DNA of 64,000 nt from contig NC_053042.1 in assembly GCF_003473485.1 (NCBI RefSeq), positions 46,835,762 through 46,899,761 on the forward strand, in the 5' to 3' direction. The stretch is from Medicago truncatula (taxonomy: Eukaryota > Streptophyta > Magnoliopsida > Fabales > Fabaceae). Below are positions 22,633 to 32,742 of this stretch, one piece after another (positions within the stretch are counted from its first letter, which is position 1; every line of letters begins with the position of its first letter). The translations under genes and the position numbers were made by a program. The notes beneath the pieces are model-generated. The model saw only the letters and a list, made by a program, of their open reading frames with translations. It was not told the DNA's origin and searched no databases.

Positions 22633-22794
22633 CACTGGTATATTAATATTAATTGTTGTAAATAATATTTGTTATCTTGTAAATTATTAGGGGAGATATG
22701 ATTATAATTCTGTCATTTATAGGCAGATATGTACTGTGTATATATAGACTCTCAAATAATGAATAAAATCATCATCTAATTTGCCTTCTCAATA
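22599..22794 (+). repeat. 3' LTR of the copia element
   Basis: 196 bp from TGTTGGAATTAGC to CTTCTCAATA. Contains GTGTATATATAGAC (TATA-type box, about 22736-22749) and AATAATGAATAAAATC (polyadenylation-type signal). It is the better preserved LTR for promoter parts but has its own deletion after CACTGG. Confidence 0.92.
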
Positions 22795-23400
22795 TTTATT
22801 TGGATCTGACCATCAAATTGGCATAAAAGAGAATCAAATCTTAAACCTTAAGAGAAACACAACTCTAAGATCTTAAACCAACCAAAATTCATGCTTTCAC
22901 AAGTCAAATTTACCAAAATGTTTCTAAATCGTGTATTCTTTTTTCTAATGCATGAAAGAAACTGAGAAAATTTATTACGTAAAATATTATTATTGATCGA
23001 CATGTTTCAAATGAGTGTACAATTCAATTCAAAAACTTCAAAGTATAATAAAGAATATTCGCAGTTATCTCTATTACATCTTCTTTGCATGAACTCGTGA
23101 GAATGAATCTAACCTAAAGTTTAATCTATATACACATTTTTCAAAATTTATTTGTGCAATCATCGTGATGTTATCTTTATCTTTTTCAAAATTTGCAGCA
23201 TTTCCTAACAAAAGATCTCACGTTAATAAAACGTGTGTTAAAGTGTTTACTTCAGTTCACCTAAACATATTTTTATTTAACTAAAATTTTATGAAAACGT
23301 TGAAAAAAGCATCCAAACATGAAATCATATCATATGGGTACAACGGGAAATAGGAAATACAATGAAGGATATATTTGTAAATACATTTGGAGAGATGGAC

Positions 23401-23408
23401 TATAAATA
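23401..23408 (+). promoter_or_regulatory. TATA box of the EF-1alpha-like micro-gene
   Basis: TATAAATA lies 283 bp before the ATG at 23684. It is followed by a CT-rich leader, a plausible donor (TTAG|GTTATG, intron from 23482) and acceptor (GCATGCAG, intron end 23656), giving a 5' UTR intron of about 175 bp. Plant EF-1alpha genes also carry an intron just upstream of the start codon. Confidence 0.55.
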
Positions 23409-23683
23409 AACTTCAACCCATTCCCTCTTCTCATCACTTAATCATTCCATTTTTCTTCACAAGTCTACATACTTAAATTAGGTTATGTCCCTTACTAATC
23501 TTAGTAGTACATCATTTTTGTGTTACTACTATTTATTTTTAATTATTTGATGTTTTATAACACATCATTTTCAACAACTAATAAAAAAAAAAAAAAAAAA
23601 AAATTGTCCAAATTTGTTTGGAGTGAATAATTTAATTTTGTGATTTGGGCATGCAGGTGTTATAAATTTGAAGTTAAGGTGCA

Positions 23684-23815
23684 ATGGGTTATGAGAAGCT
23701 TGACGTGAAGATTGTGGTGGTTGGTCATGTGGATTCTGAGAAATCAACCAACAGTACTGAGGAACCCAACAAGGCTGTTGTTGTGGAGGAGAACCAAGCT
23801 GATGAGATGAATTAA
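23684..23815 (+). CDS. 43-residue ORF with EF-1alpha-like N-terminus
   Basis: The frame starts MGYEKLDVKIVVVGHVDSEK and ends ENQADEMN. Residues 1-22 closely resemble the N-terminus of eukaryotic EF-1alpha, including its first GTP-binding loop GHVDSGKST, but the loop glycine is Glu (GHVDSEKST), so it cannot bind GTP normally, and none of the remaining elongation-factor domains follow. Residues 23-43 are acidic and unlike EF-1alpha. A TATA box, leader intron and polyadenylation-like AATAAATAA (23887) surround it. It could be a truncated EF-1alpha retro/duplicate remnant or a new micro-gene using an EF-1alpha promoter. Whether it is expressed is unknown. Confidence 0.5.
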   Translation: MGYEKLDVKIVVVGHVDSEKSTNSTEEPNKAVVVEENQADEMN

Positions 23816-23819
23816 TGTT

Positions 23820-25054
23820 ATATGAGGTCCTTTAATGATCTCAGTGTGCAAAAAAGGGTACTAGAAAATTAGTAATGTTGAAAGAAATAAATAATCTGGT
23901 ACCCCTTAGTCTATTTCTTTGTTATGTTATGTTATGTTCATTGAGATGAGAGTTATGGTGAAGACTGAAGAGTACTCTTCTGATCTTGTATCACTTTCAC
24001 TCAAAGTTAATTAAATGCATGTCTGTTAATTTTTCTCTTATGCTAATTAAGAAGTGGTTCTCTTTATTATTATTATTATTTATTTTTTTATTAAAGGGGA
24101 GGGTGTCCAAATAAAGTTTCAAAGCACATACAACATCTGAGAATTTTGACAACATAAAACTTCAATACAACTTAAATACTCTAGTACCAAAGAAAGGAGT
24201 ATATTGAAGAGGAATACCATAATACACTTAATCTCTTCACCAAAATATCAGTTTCAAAACTTTGTTTTGGTCAACAAAAAAACAAAAAAAATCAAAACCC
24301 TTCACTTAATAAGCATGACATTTATTCTTCACTTATTGAAATTTAAACCTTTGTAATTTTAGTTTTTGTTGGGTTAACAACCTAATTAATAGCAAGCTAC
24401 CATGGGAGACATGTTTTCTATTCATTTCAAAACCCTTCTTCTATTCCACAATTTTATTTTTCCTGTCTCCTCTTTCCCACCCTCTCTCTCTTTTTTCCTA
24501 CCAGGACTAGGAAAATAGCCGTGTGATGCTAAGTGTTAATAAAATATAGCATGAATAATATATTCAAGACTTAAAACAATGAATATGGGTTTGTTTCAGA
24601 AGGATAATTTAACGACTTTAAGATATGACTTCAAGATAATATGCATCAAACATATGATAGGATTAAATAATGATATATATATATTTTTTTTATCATGTGT
24701 TAACCAAACATGAGATATGATAAGTGTTTATAATATTACTATCATATCTTATCAATATCAAACTCTTTATCTTATCATATCTCTACCACATCATATCCTA
24801 TCCTTATCAAACAATTTAACTTATTATTTCTCTATTATATCTTGCACATTAAACCAGTCTGAATGTCTCTCTGAAACGACATGATATGACAATAATTTGA
24901 AATTTTGATAGTCTCTTGTTGCTTTTAAGATAAGCATAAAATCTTTAAAGCTGTGATATTAAATTTTTTAAAAAAACTAAATGAAGTGCTTTCTTTATTT
25001 AAGGGTTAAATTACCATTTCGGAAATTTAAAAGACTAAATTGTTAAAAATTTAC
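23820..25054. other. Non-coding stretch
   Basis: AT-rich, no recognisable gene. About 24590-24880 has clustered GATATGAT/ATCATATC motifs in both orientations between GTTTCAGAAGGATA and TCTCTCTGAAAC, which could be a diverged MITE. The rest shows nothing distinctive. Confidence 0.4.
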
Positions 25055-25780
25055 GGTTGGTCCAAGTGATAAGTAATTTTGGAACATTTTACCATAAAAA
25101 TTATAACCTTTTTCAAAATCACACCCTTCCACCCCCAGCATGTGTTTCCAGACTTGAAAATGGTTGATAAGTTTTTCAGAATTTTAATCTTTTTTTCACT
25201 TAAAGAAGATTTCGAACGGCGGTAGCAGTGTTGTTGGTAATGGAAAGAAGAAAATGGAACTGCTTTTCATAGCTAGAGTTACTTTAGGTTATGGTGATGA
25301 TGATAATGATCTGTTGTAATTCATTATTAATTAGTCAGAAATCAAATTGAAAAGATCTAACGGTTTGTCTTATTGGGAAGGTTGTTTCCGATTTTTCACG
25401 TTGGGGATGTGCTATGAATATACATGAACACATACCGCTCACAATTCAAAACTTGCCAACCATTTTCAAGTCTGGAAACACATGATGGGGTGGAAGGGTG
25501 TGATTTTAAAAAGGTTAAAATTAGTATTTTTTTTTATGGTTTGTAAGGGTATATAATTGTTGGGGTGTGGGGTAAAATGTTCGTAATTTTGCATCCTTTA
25601 ACCAAGTGGTCTGGGTTCAATCCCTTTCTCTTGTGGAAGAAAATTTGATTGAAGGCCTTATGTGTCCAACAGATTATTCTGATGAAAATTATTCAATTGT
25701 GAGCGGAGAACTCACATTATGCATTAAAGAGGTTTTTCGATGGAGATTAATCGCCTTTAAACAACGATGTCAGTCAAAAG
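25055..25780 (+). mobile_element. tRNA-like SINE split by a foldback element
   Basis: The box A-like part TTGGTCCAAGTGATAAG (25058-25073) and the box B-like part GGTCTGGGTTCAATCCC (about 25607-25623) sit on either side of the 501-bp insertion at 25082-25582. Removing the insertion and one duplication gives a continuous SINE-type head. The 3' boundary is approximate. Confidence 0.55.
25082..25582. mobile_element. Mutator-like foldback MITE, 501 bp, 9-bp TSD
   Basis: Perfect outer inverted repeat GAACATTTTACC / GGTAAAATGTTC, and inner arms of about 70 bp including CACACCCTTCCACCCC and TTTCCAGACTTGAAAATGG with their complements. Perfect 9-bp duplications GTAATTTTG are at 25073-25081 and 25583-25591. 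No transposase and no captured gene recognised. Confidence 0.88.
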
Positions 25781-26489
25781 TTTTTTTATTATTACAATTT
25801 TTAAGACAAAAATAATGATTTACTAATTACATATTTCATTCAACTTTTTTCTTTACATACTGCCTCATGTTATGGAAAATTTGCTCTTTTAACCCCCTTA
25901 GTTGCTCACACGACCCCAAATATATGTTTTTTTTTTCAAGAACAAAGTGTTAGCAAGTTACAAACAGAAATATTTGAGTGAGAACTCTCATTCAGTTTAA
26001 AAGTTTCTGTTTTTGTATAATTATGACATGATGTTGATGAAACCACTTGATAATAGTGTAGAGAATCTAGAACGAGTTTCTTAAAAAGTTACGTTTTTTT
26101 GTATCTTAAAAAATGACCATTAGAGACGTTATATGTCGAATTGATTCCATGCACCTCTACAAGATACATATACCATTTAGCAATGATTGTGCCAAAAATA
26201 AAGATACTATTTTGCAACGAAGATGTTACAAACTATAGATAACCATTCGCAGTGGAATGTTTAGTATCCATTTGTATATACTAATGTTTCACTTATTAAT
26301 TGATTTTTAGTTTCGCGTAGAGGAACGTTGAAGAAATTTAAATGAGGAAGTTTCGAGTTTGATCCCTGAACTCAGACGTAGATTATTCTTCTTGTGACTA
26401 ATATTACAAACTCAAATAGGCAACCGAATAAAATAGAAGAAAGATGAAAACAAGAAACCAAGCTTTAAGAGATGCAATATACAGTTTAT

Positions 26490-26697
26490 TACAATATATA
26501 GGAGTTTCTCTTTGATTTCTATTATAGACTATGTAACTTGCTTAGCAAGCTACTTGAGTTCAAGTGCTATTCTACTAGTTAGTACACAATAGTTAGCATA
26601 GGCTTCCTATTTTGTGTATATACATGTTGTACTGAACCTTTCCAATTAATGAAACAATGAGTATTCATTCATTTCTCTCAATTCATAATACAATTTT
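26490..26697. mobile_element. Insertion in third GATC block, LTR-like 3' part
   Basis: About 200 bp absent from the first block interrupts TTTATTA/ACTCAT. Its distal part (TGTATATACATGTTGTACTG, then AATTAATGAAACAATGAG) resembles the polyadenylation end of a copia-type LTR. ACAAT occurs at both borders. Family uncertain. Confidence 0.5.
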
Positions 26698-27279
26698 TTA
26701 ACTCATAAGTATAGCTTATTAAAGTATTAACAAATGAAACTATAAGTAATTAACTTGCATGCACCGTTCATTCTAAATAAACTAACTAAAACTAAAGAGC
26801 AGTGCAGTAAAAAATCTGAAAACTATGTTATGGGTTTGGGTTTTTTCATTTTCTGCCATATTTGAAGCACCACATGATCTTGCAATTACAGATTTGAGAT
26901 TTAGTGTTCTTTTAAATTAGGATTTTTTTTAGGTTTCACATGTTACTTAGAGTTCACAAATGGCAAGAACCTTAAAGGCCTTCGCAACATCTCAATAACT
27001 CTCAGCTCAGCAATGTAGTTTATTTTATCTAGGATGTAAGCTTTAGGTGCTTCGCGACAATATGCGAAATTAATGAATAAATTTCTATCCTTAGCGAACT
27101 TTGTTTAAAATTCCTGTTCAGTTCAGGAACTGTACGAAAAGCTTCAGTTTTTTTATAGTGCTAATTCGATTCAGTTTAGCAGTTCAGTTCAGATTTTTGG
27201 TGTTTTTGAATAGCCCTAGTTTGATTGTGTAGCATTCATTCGTGAACTAAAAATGCATGGTTATTCTATTTAGTATTCA

Positions 27280-27473
27280 AGGGGGAGCCTTGGCGCAACG
27301 GTAAAGTTGTTGTCACGTGACTGAATGGACACACTCACAGGTTTAAGTCTTGGAAACAACCTCTTATGTGAAAAACAGGGTAAGACGGCATACAATACAC
27401 CAAATTGGTGGGACCTCTTCCCAGACCCTATGTATGCGAGAGCTTTAGTGCATTGGTTTGCCATTTTTTTTAG
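27280..27473 (+). mobile_element. Au SINE, nearly full length
   Basis: Starts GGGGGAGCCTTGGCGCAACG and contains GGTAAAGTTGTTGTCACGTG, GTCTTGGAAACAACCTCTT, AGGGTAAGACGGCATACAAT, CTTCCCAGACCCTATGTATG and GAGAGCTTTAGTGCATTGGT, then a T-run: the order of the plant-wide Au SINE. Box B is decayed (GGTTTAAGTCT). Target duplications TCTATTTAGTATTCA (27265-27279) and TCTATTTAGGATTCA (27474-27488) differ at one base. The first GATC block has the site unoccupied at about 6690-6716. Confidence 0.95.
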
Positions 27474-27939
27474 TCTATTTAGGATTCACAGAGAAATGTT
27501 GGTGCTATTGTTGTATTACACAAATAGCAAATCCATGCTTAGCAAATGCTCCATATTATGTGCTTTCTGCTTGTTGCTTTCCTATACTTCACCTTGGTCA
27601 TCCAAGTTTGTTTGAATATTTTATTTTATACAAAGAAGCAAAAAAAATTTCTTTCTGTTTTTTGACAAAGGAGCAAATTTTCTAGGCTGCTTGACTTTCC
27701 ACTTTACTTTATCATAAACAACAAAGAGAGAAGAGAGGAGGAGGGTAGATAAGTATCATGCCTTTACAGAACAATTCCGCCATTTAATATACTAAGTGAT
27801 TCTCAATTGATATGCCTCTGCTCTTGATTTTTATTCAATGAAACGTTTTTTTTTAAATGAGTGGTAGAAAACATTGTTGCTTCTTGGTTTGGCTTTGCTT
27901 TATGTTTTTAGTTTCCAATTTTTTCCATGTTATCTGCAG

Positions 27940-28146
27940 ATACGAAAACAATTTGCGCGACAATACTCCTAAAACATTTGATCAACGGTGAGTTGTTTAT
28001 TCATTATTTGTTAATCAGGTATATTGAATAACCGATGAATGGTGCCTGATAGATTGGTATATCCTTGACAAGGATGCTATCCTCGCTTCTATTCCAAGCT
28101 ATGAGGAGCCTTACATTAAAGTTCCAGAAGTCGTAAATGTGGACTA
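27940..28146 (+). pseudogene. GATC exon 4-5 pseudogene (third copy)
   Basis: Exon 4 equivalent 27940-27987 is missing one T (ATACGAAA against ATACTGAAA), shifting the frame. The exon 5 equivalent starts at about 28073 and its acceptor has changed from GACAGGG to GACAAGG. The normal stop is gone: GTGGACTAG has become GTGGACTATTG through a deletion of about 47 bp. With no exons 1-3 and no transit peptide this is a pseudogene. Confidence 0.92.
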
Positions 28147-28817
28147 TTGTCTTGTACCTTGAATTTCTTGGTTCTTTATATGAAACCATCTCTTATTTTG
28201 AATTTTCATGATGGAAATCAGGTCATGGACTCTACACTTGGACAAATTTTGAAATCTTCATCATCATAATTTGACAATTATTTAACGTGCTTGATAATAT
28301 ATTTGTATATATGGATACGAGATTTATCACGAAAATTCAATAGTTCTGCTGAGACTTTCTTCAAGGTAATTTTATGCTTGTTGTGTCGATATTGGAGATG
28401 CTCGGTATTGAAGCTGTTTATGTGGATTAGGACATGAAAATATCATATGCATGTAGAGGATAGGATTTGTCTCTTAATATACCTTTTATTATCTTCATGG
28501 ACAGTGTCATTGCTCAAATTCAACCTTTCTGATGCCCACGAGTTTTGGGATGGGTGACTTCTAAATTCTAATCAGTTAGGTATAGCATTTGGCACTCATC
28601 AATCTTGCTCTTTATTTGCCAGCCATTTGAATTCTGCTTTGTGATATGTCTGCGTGTTTTGTTCTGTTTGTGTTGCTGTCTGAGTGATAGATTATGACTT
28701 TATTTTGCTTTCCTTGTTTTTGGGCATTTTGTTGTGTTTCAATAATTCGCTGTCGTTTTTTTCCCTTTCTAATCGACCGTGATTGGTGCCGTTGACCTTC
28801 TAATAAATGTTTCAAGG

Positions 28818-28990
28818 TATCCCACAATTTAGCCCTTTGGGTAAACACTGGGACTAATGCTTAAGTCGGTAGTGCGGCATCTTATTAATTTGAATGAAGT
28901 TGTACCGACTCCAACCAAACAACTCCAGGAATCGAACTCATATTCTTTTTCTATAGAAGAACCATGTTTCCACTTGCCAACCCTCCCAAA
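28818..28990 (-). mobile_element. tRNA-like SINE relic (copy in third GATC block)
   Basis: Partner of 8464-8640. Minus strand reads TTGGCAAGTGGAAACATGG, then GAGTTCGATTCCTGGAGTTG, a better preserved box B than in the first copy. It was inherited through the duplication. Confidence 0.6.
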
Positions 28991-29110
28991 AACATTGGTA
29001 ATTGTTTGCTTCAAACATATATCGAGATAGAGGTTAAGAAAGTTGAGTGGAGCTTATTTTATCTTATATTTTTGTTTTATGCCATAGCAAAAATATACAC
29101 ACACACTCAC

Positions 29111-30125
29111 TCACTCTTTATTTTACTTCATGTCCTGATTAGCTCATCTAAAGTAAGTCATGTCCCTCTACACATTTGTCATGGTGGATTACCTTTTTAC
29201 CACCCCTGCTTCCAGCTATGCTACAACTTATAGTCTTTAGCTTCAAACAAACATAAATGGCTGTTCGTAGATAACATGGATAAGAGATAATTTAGTACCA
29301 TTATTTAGATATTTCAAGCTAGCCATGTGTAAGCTATAGTGTTTGTTTTGGACCATCACTAGCTAATGGTGCGATTCACTGTCACCCCAACAAACGATGA
29401 CAAGTAGCTTATAAATTCCCACAATCTCATGCATAATTGCATATACATGATGCATCTTCAGCTTGACCAACTACATGGTAAAAATCCTTTAAATATTTTT
29501 TTATAAAAATTTATTAAAATAAATACGGTAAGAATTAGCTCTATATATTTACAACTATAATCAATTCGATGGCGGTGTGCAAATGCACGTGTATATGCTG
29601 AGAACCATAACATAACCTCTCCAAAAACAATACTAATAATGCTGAGAACCATGAATCTACTCAATCTAGTGAATGTCATAGATTTGGTTGGCAATAACTT
29701 AGTGGGGGATTAAGTGGAAAGTTCTCTTTTTTGACGAAACGTGTAAGTGGAAAGTTATATGGCTAAAATTTATCCATAGCATTATAACATTTATAACTGT
29801 CAATATAATACCTAACTTAATTGTCTTTGAAAAGATAGTCACGAACATATATGAGAAGATTTTTTGGTAAAATAATGATGCTTTGATTTTGAGCCAAATC
29901 AATTTGTCTTTTACATTATAGGAAAATGTCAAGGTGCTTTATTTACGCATGACCGTCCAATATAGCTAGCGTTGCTTCTTAAAAGCACGTAGATAAACCA
30001 AAAATAGACAACATCTAGGCAAAATTTCTCACGGGGGAATACAACTAAAATAGAAAATTTATGGAAAAAGACAAACATATATAAATCTTTGTCATAACCA
30101 ACAAAAACAAAGATGTGAAAGGCAT
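29111..30125. other. Gene-free stretch
   Basis: AT-rich with short frames only. The phrase TGCTGAGAACCAT is repeated at about 29597 and 29640. No domain, RNA gene or transposon ends recognised. Confidence 0.4.
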
Positions 30126-30127
30126 AA

Positions 30128-30420
30128 CATACACAACTATGGTTTTGGAGGTTAAGGAGGGAGAAGGATGCATTATGGCATCAAGTTTTGTCTAATAAAT
30201 ATGATCATGTAAATGATGATGTAGTTGGGGTTAAAAATACGATTTGTTGGAGAAATATTTTTTTGTATTGTCCGAGGTAATGAGGAGAGTGGAGGGAGAT
30301 GGTTTGTTGGTAACGTTACTAAAACGGTAGAGAGTAGTAGTACCACATTATTTTGGCATGAACCATGGTTGGGTGATGAGGTTTTAAAGGAGTGCTTTAA
30401 TGTGCTTTGAGAAAAGAAGA
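30128..30420 (+). pseudogene. LINE ORF2 C-terminal scrap
   Basis: Translation fragments WFWRLRREKDALWHQVLSNK and, in another frame, STTLFWHEPWLGDEVLKE are typical of the region between the reverse transcriptase and zinc-finger parts of plant L1-type ORF2. It is frameshifted and only about 290 bp long. Confidence 0.75.
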
Positions 30421-31677
30421 AGAGGACGACGATTATAGGAACATGAATTTATTATTTCGCAATAGATAGTTGAGAAATTTAGTATAGAAACGTAAGTTAC
30501 GTGAGTTTATAAAACAAGTTTGATATGTTTTAAGAGCTATGCCAAAGAGTACGACGACATCGACAACAAAATTCGTCGACCCTTTAAAAAAAACCAACAA
30601 AACATGGGTAAAAATGGTATAATAAAGATAAAGTGTTGAACATATGAGTAATTGCAATTTAGTAACAATGCTTTTCGTCGGTTTTCGTATGCCATCGTTT
30701 GTACCATTCATCATTCTCCATGTTTTAAGTAGGTTATCTGGCGAAAAGGCTCCAAACATATAATGTTTTCAACTTATTTTAAAGAGCAATGCTTCTTATC
30801 GCGAACGTTTTACTCACATAGTCATGGCGACGAGTTGTTATATCCATATATGTGAGTTACCATAGCAGAATATATATTCTCTATCGCACCACTCGTTTAT
30901 ACCGCCAAATGAGAATCCCAACGACAAACACTCTTCGTAATAAGTTCGTGATACTATACTTCACGAAAAATAGCACTACTCTATTTTAAAATTGCTACTA
31001 CATACACGTTTTAAGCAAGTTGTTGACAACTTGCTTAAAAAAGTTCTTATTAATCCTTTTTTTGCACCGTATTAAGCTGGGTTTTTTTGTAAAATTGGAT
31101 GAAGATGATTGTTGGTTGTTTTGAAATATTACATTTAATTTCAAAAATGACCCCACATTCATATTTTAACATGGTTATCATTTTACCAGGCTTAAAATAT
31201 GATGATTTATTTCCCATTTTCAACTAGTGTAGAAAGTAAAATCTTATCACAAAACTTGCAAAATTTAATGACAGAAGCTCCATGAGAGAATACTTGGCAT
31301 TTAATTTGCAATATACATACTACACGTCAATATTTTAAGATTTTCATCATCATATAGCAAGCAACTTCAAACCTTATACATGCACACCAAACCATTTATG
31401 TTAAAAAAAAAAATAAAAAAAAAACTTCAAAGCTTATATATATAGCTAGCTATCTTAGCTCTTGTTAGCCATCATACATACACACACCAAATCATTTATA
31501 TAGTTTTTGTTACCCATCATACATGCAGACCAAACCATTCATATATATATATAGATCATACAATCATATATTCTTTCTGTTTTTTAATAATAAGAGTACA
31601 ACCATTTATTTATTTTAATATCATACTATATATAAAGTGGAAGCACACATAACTAACTATAGTTCTAGTTAATTTAA
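30421..31677. other. Gene-free stretch with a perfect palindrome
   Basis: Downstream side of the glycine-rich gene. The only clear structure is a palindrome at 31009-31040 (15-bp arms TTTTAAGCAAGTTGT, 2-nt centre). Microsatellite-like TATATA tracts lie around 31430-31640. Confidence 0.45.
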
Positions 31678-31681
31678 TTAC

Positions 31682-32095
31682 TCATGGTTGGTTGGTTTTA
31701 CCCTTAGACTCCGAAGGTGACCGATTATTGGTTCTACCACCACCATGCCCTCCACCGCCTGAGTTGCCAGAACCACTTCCATAACCACCACCATGAGCAC
31801 CTCCACTACCATATCCATAACCAGACCCGGATCCAGACCCAGACCCGGTTCCAAAACCATAGCCATAACCTCTACCAAAGCCAGAAGGAGAATGTCCTGA
31901 ACCTGAACCATATCCCCACCCGCTACCTGGTGCAGATCCCCATCCCCAGTTATAGTCCCAATTTGGACCGTGGCCCGAACCACTTGCACCTGTCGGAGAA
32001 CCACCGCTTGCCATATCTAGCTTTCTTCCGCCACTGCTGGCTGCGGCCATGGAAGTGATGAGAAAGAAAAGAAAGATAGTAGTGTATGGTAGCAT
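31682..32095 (-). CDS. Secreted glycine/serine-rich protein
   Basis: Single-exon, 137 residues. Residues 1-20 (MLPYTTIFLFFLITSMAAAS) form a classic signal peptide with a small-residue cleavage area. The mature part is low-complexity: GSGxG, GYGxG and SGSG units, a Trp-containing segment (NWDYNWGWGSAPGSGWGYGS), then GGGHGGGR and a basic polar tail. Such glycine-rich proteins in plants are usually cell-wall or apoplastic; several legume families are nodule- or stress-induced. No enzymatic motif. A TATATATA-type box on the minus strand at about 32275-32285 could drive it. Codon phase is firm because the opposite-strand frame is only its His/Pro-rich shadow. Confidence 0.82.
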   Translation of the reverse strand: MLPYTTIFLFFLITSMAAASSGGRKLDMASGGSPTGASGSGHGPNWDYNWGWGSAPGSGWGYGSGSGHSPSGFGRGYGYGFGTGSGSGSGSGYGYGSGGAHGGGYGSGSGNSGGGGHGGGRTNNRSPSESKGKTNQP

Positions 32096-32574
32096 TTTGT
32101 GTTGTGTGAAATATGTTTTTGTTGCTATTATTTGATAGTTTGTTGGGAGTGATATTATAGTTTGTGGAGAGAAAAAGTGAGGATTTATGATTCTCGTGAA
32201 GTTTGGGTAGCTAGTGCATGAAAGGCCTAATATAATGGGATGAATGAATGCTCATGATGGTATAAACGAGCAAGATATATATAAGTCATAAAGTGACACG
32301 TAAACTGCTCAAATCTTCAATGGCAAAACGTTGCATTTTTTTTTTTTTATCCCTCCGATAAGAGGAAAGGGATCTTAATAATCTCAAGTTCGAATGAGAT
32401 AAAACAAATCTGACCCAAAATTATTCTATAAAAAACAATTTAGTGAAGTTCGTTAACCACTTCTCTAATTGCTTGATTGTTACATCAGATATCTAATATT
32501 AGGGAGTGGATTCAAATATGTAATTTTTCACTTCATAACATTTAGTGTCTTTTTAGCTTTTGAGAAAAAATAAT

Positions 32575-32742
32575 CTATCAATACTTATATTGATGATCTC
32601 TGACTTTTAAAGCCTGCTTTAATTTATAGATGACGACTGATACTCAATTCACTAAACTTTTTATAAATTGAGAATCATAAATCATCTATAAATTAAAGCA
32701 TACCTTAAAAATCAGAGAACATCGATATAAGTATTGATAGGC
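32575..32742. repeat. 168-bp hairpin-forming inverted repeat
   Basis: Arms of about 65 bp (TATCAATACTTATATTGATG ... GCTTTAATTTATAGATGA and its complement) with few mismatches around a loop of about 35 bp. Probably a small MITE. Fold-back RNA is possible if transcribed. Confidence 0.75.

Larger units (their letters stand above)
17995..22794 (+). mobile_element. Ty1/copia LTR retrotransposon, 4.8 kb, complete ends, inactive
   Basis: LTRs at 17995-18162 and 22599-22794, perfect 5-bp target duplications TTTAT (17990-17994 and 22795-22799), a primer site at 18163-18174 and a polypurine tract GAGGGGGGA at 22590-22598. Domain order is gag, protease, integrase, reverse transcriptase, RNase H, which defines Ty1/copia. 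Unit A at about 15270-15310 carries the unoccupied target. The element is disabled by several stops and frameshifts and by deletion of promoter sequence in the 5' LTR. The LTRs end TG...TA rather than TG...CA. Confidence 0.95.
15541..23065. repeat. Repeat unit B, expanded by nested insertions
   Basis: Second copy of the unit, starting CTATCCATCTTATATATTTG and ending at AATATTCGCAGTTAT. Relative to unit A it has acquired a MITE (15793-15968), a LINE ORF1 fragment (about 16408-17902) and a copia element (17995-22794). The SINE at 16116-16259 probably predates the duplication. Flanks of each insertion align to unit A. Confidence 0.82.
26400..29110 (+). repeat. Third GATC-derived block (duplicate of about 5.98-8.86 kb)
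   Basis: Runs parallel to the first block from GATC intron 3 through exons 4-5 and about 1.5 kb of downstream DNA, ending near TATTTTACTTCATGTCCTG (matches 8849). It lacks exons 1-3. Compared with the first block it has an extra segment of about 200 bp (about 26490-26697), an Au SINE and several small deletions. It lacks the solo LTR present at 7702-8094. Confidence 0.92.

Noticed and set aside
17995..22794. Active autonomous copia retrotransposon
   Set aside because: Multiple in-frame stops, at least two frameshifts and a promoter-deleted 5' LTR.
23684..23815. Functional EF-1alpha or GTPase
   Set aside because: Only the first about 22 residues match and the P-loop glycine is Glu; the GTPase and tRNA-binding domains are absent.
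31678..32058. Long frames overlapping the glycine-rich gene, including a His-rich plus-strand frame
   Set aside because: They are shadows of the GGN/GSG codon repeats on the minus strand. Only the 31682-32095 frame has a signal peptide and sensible composition.
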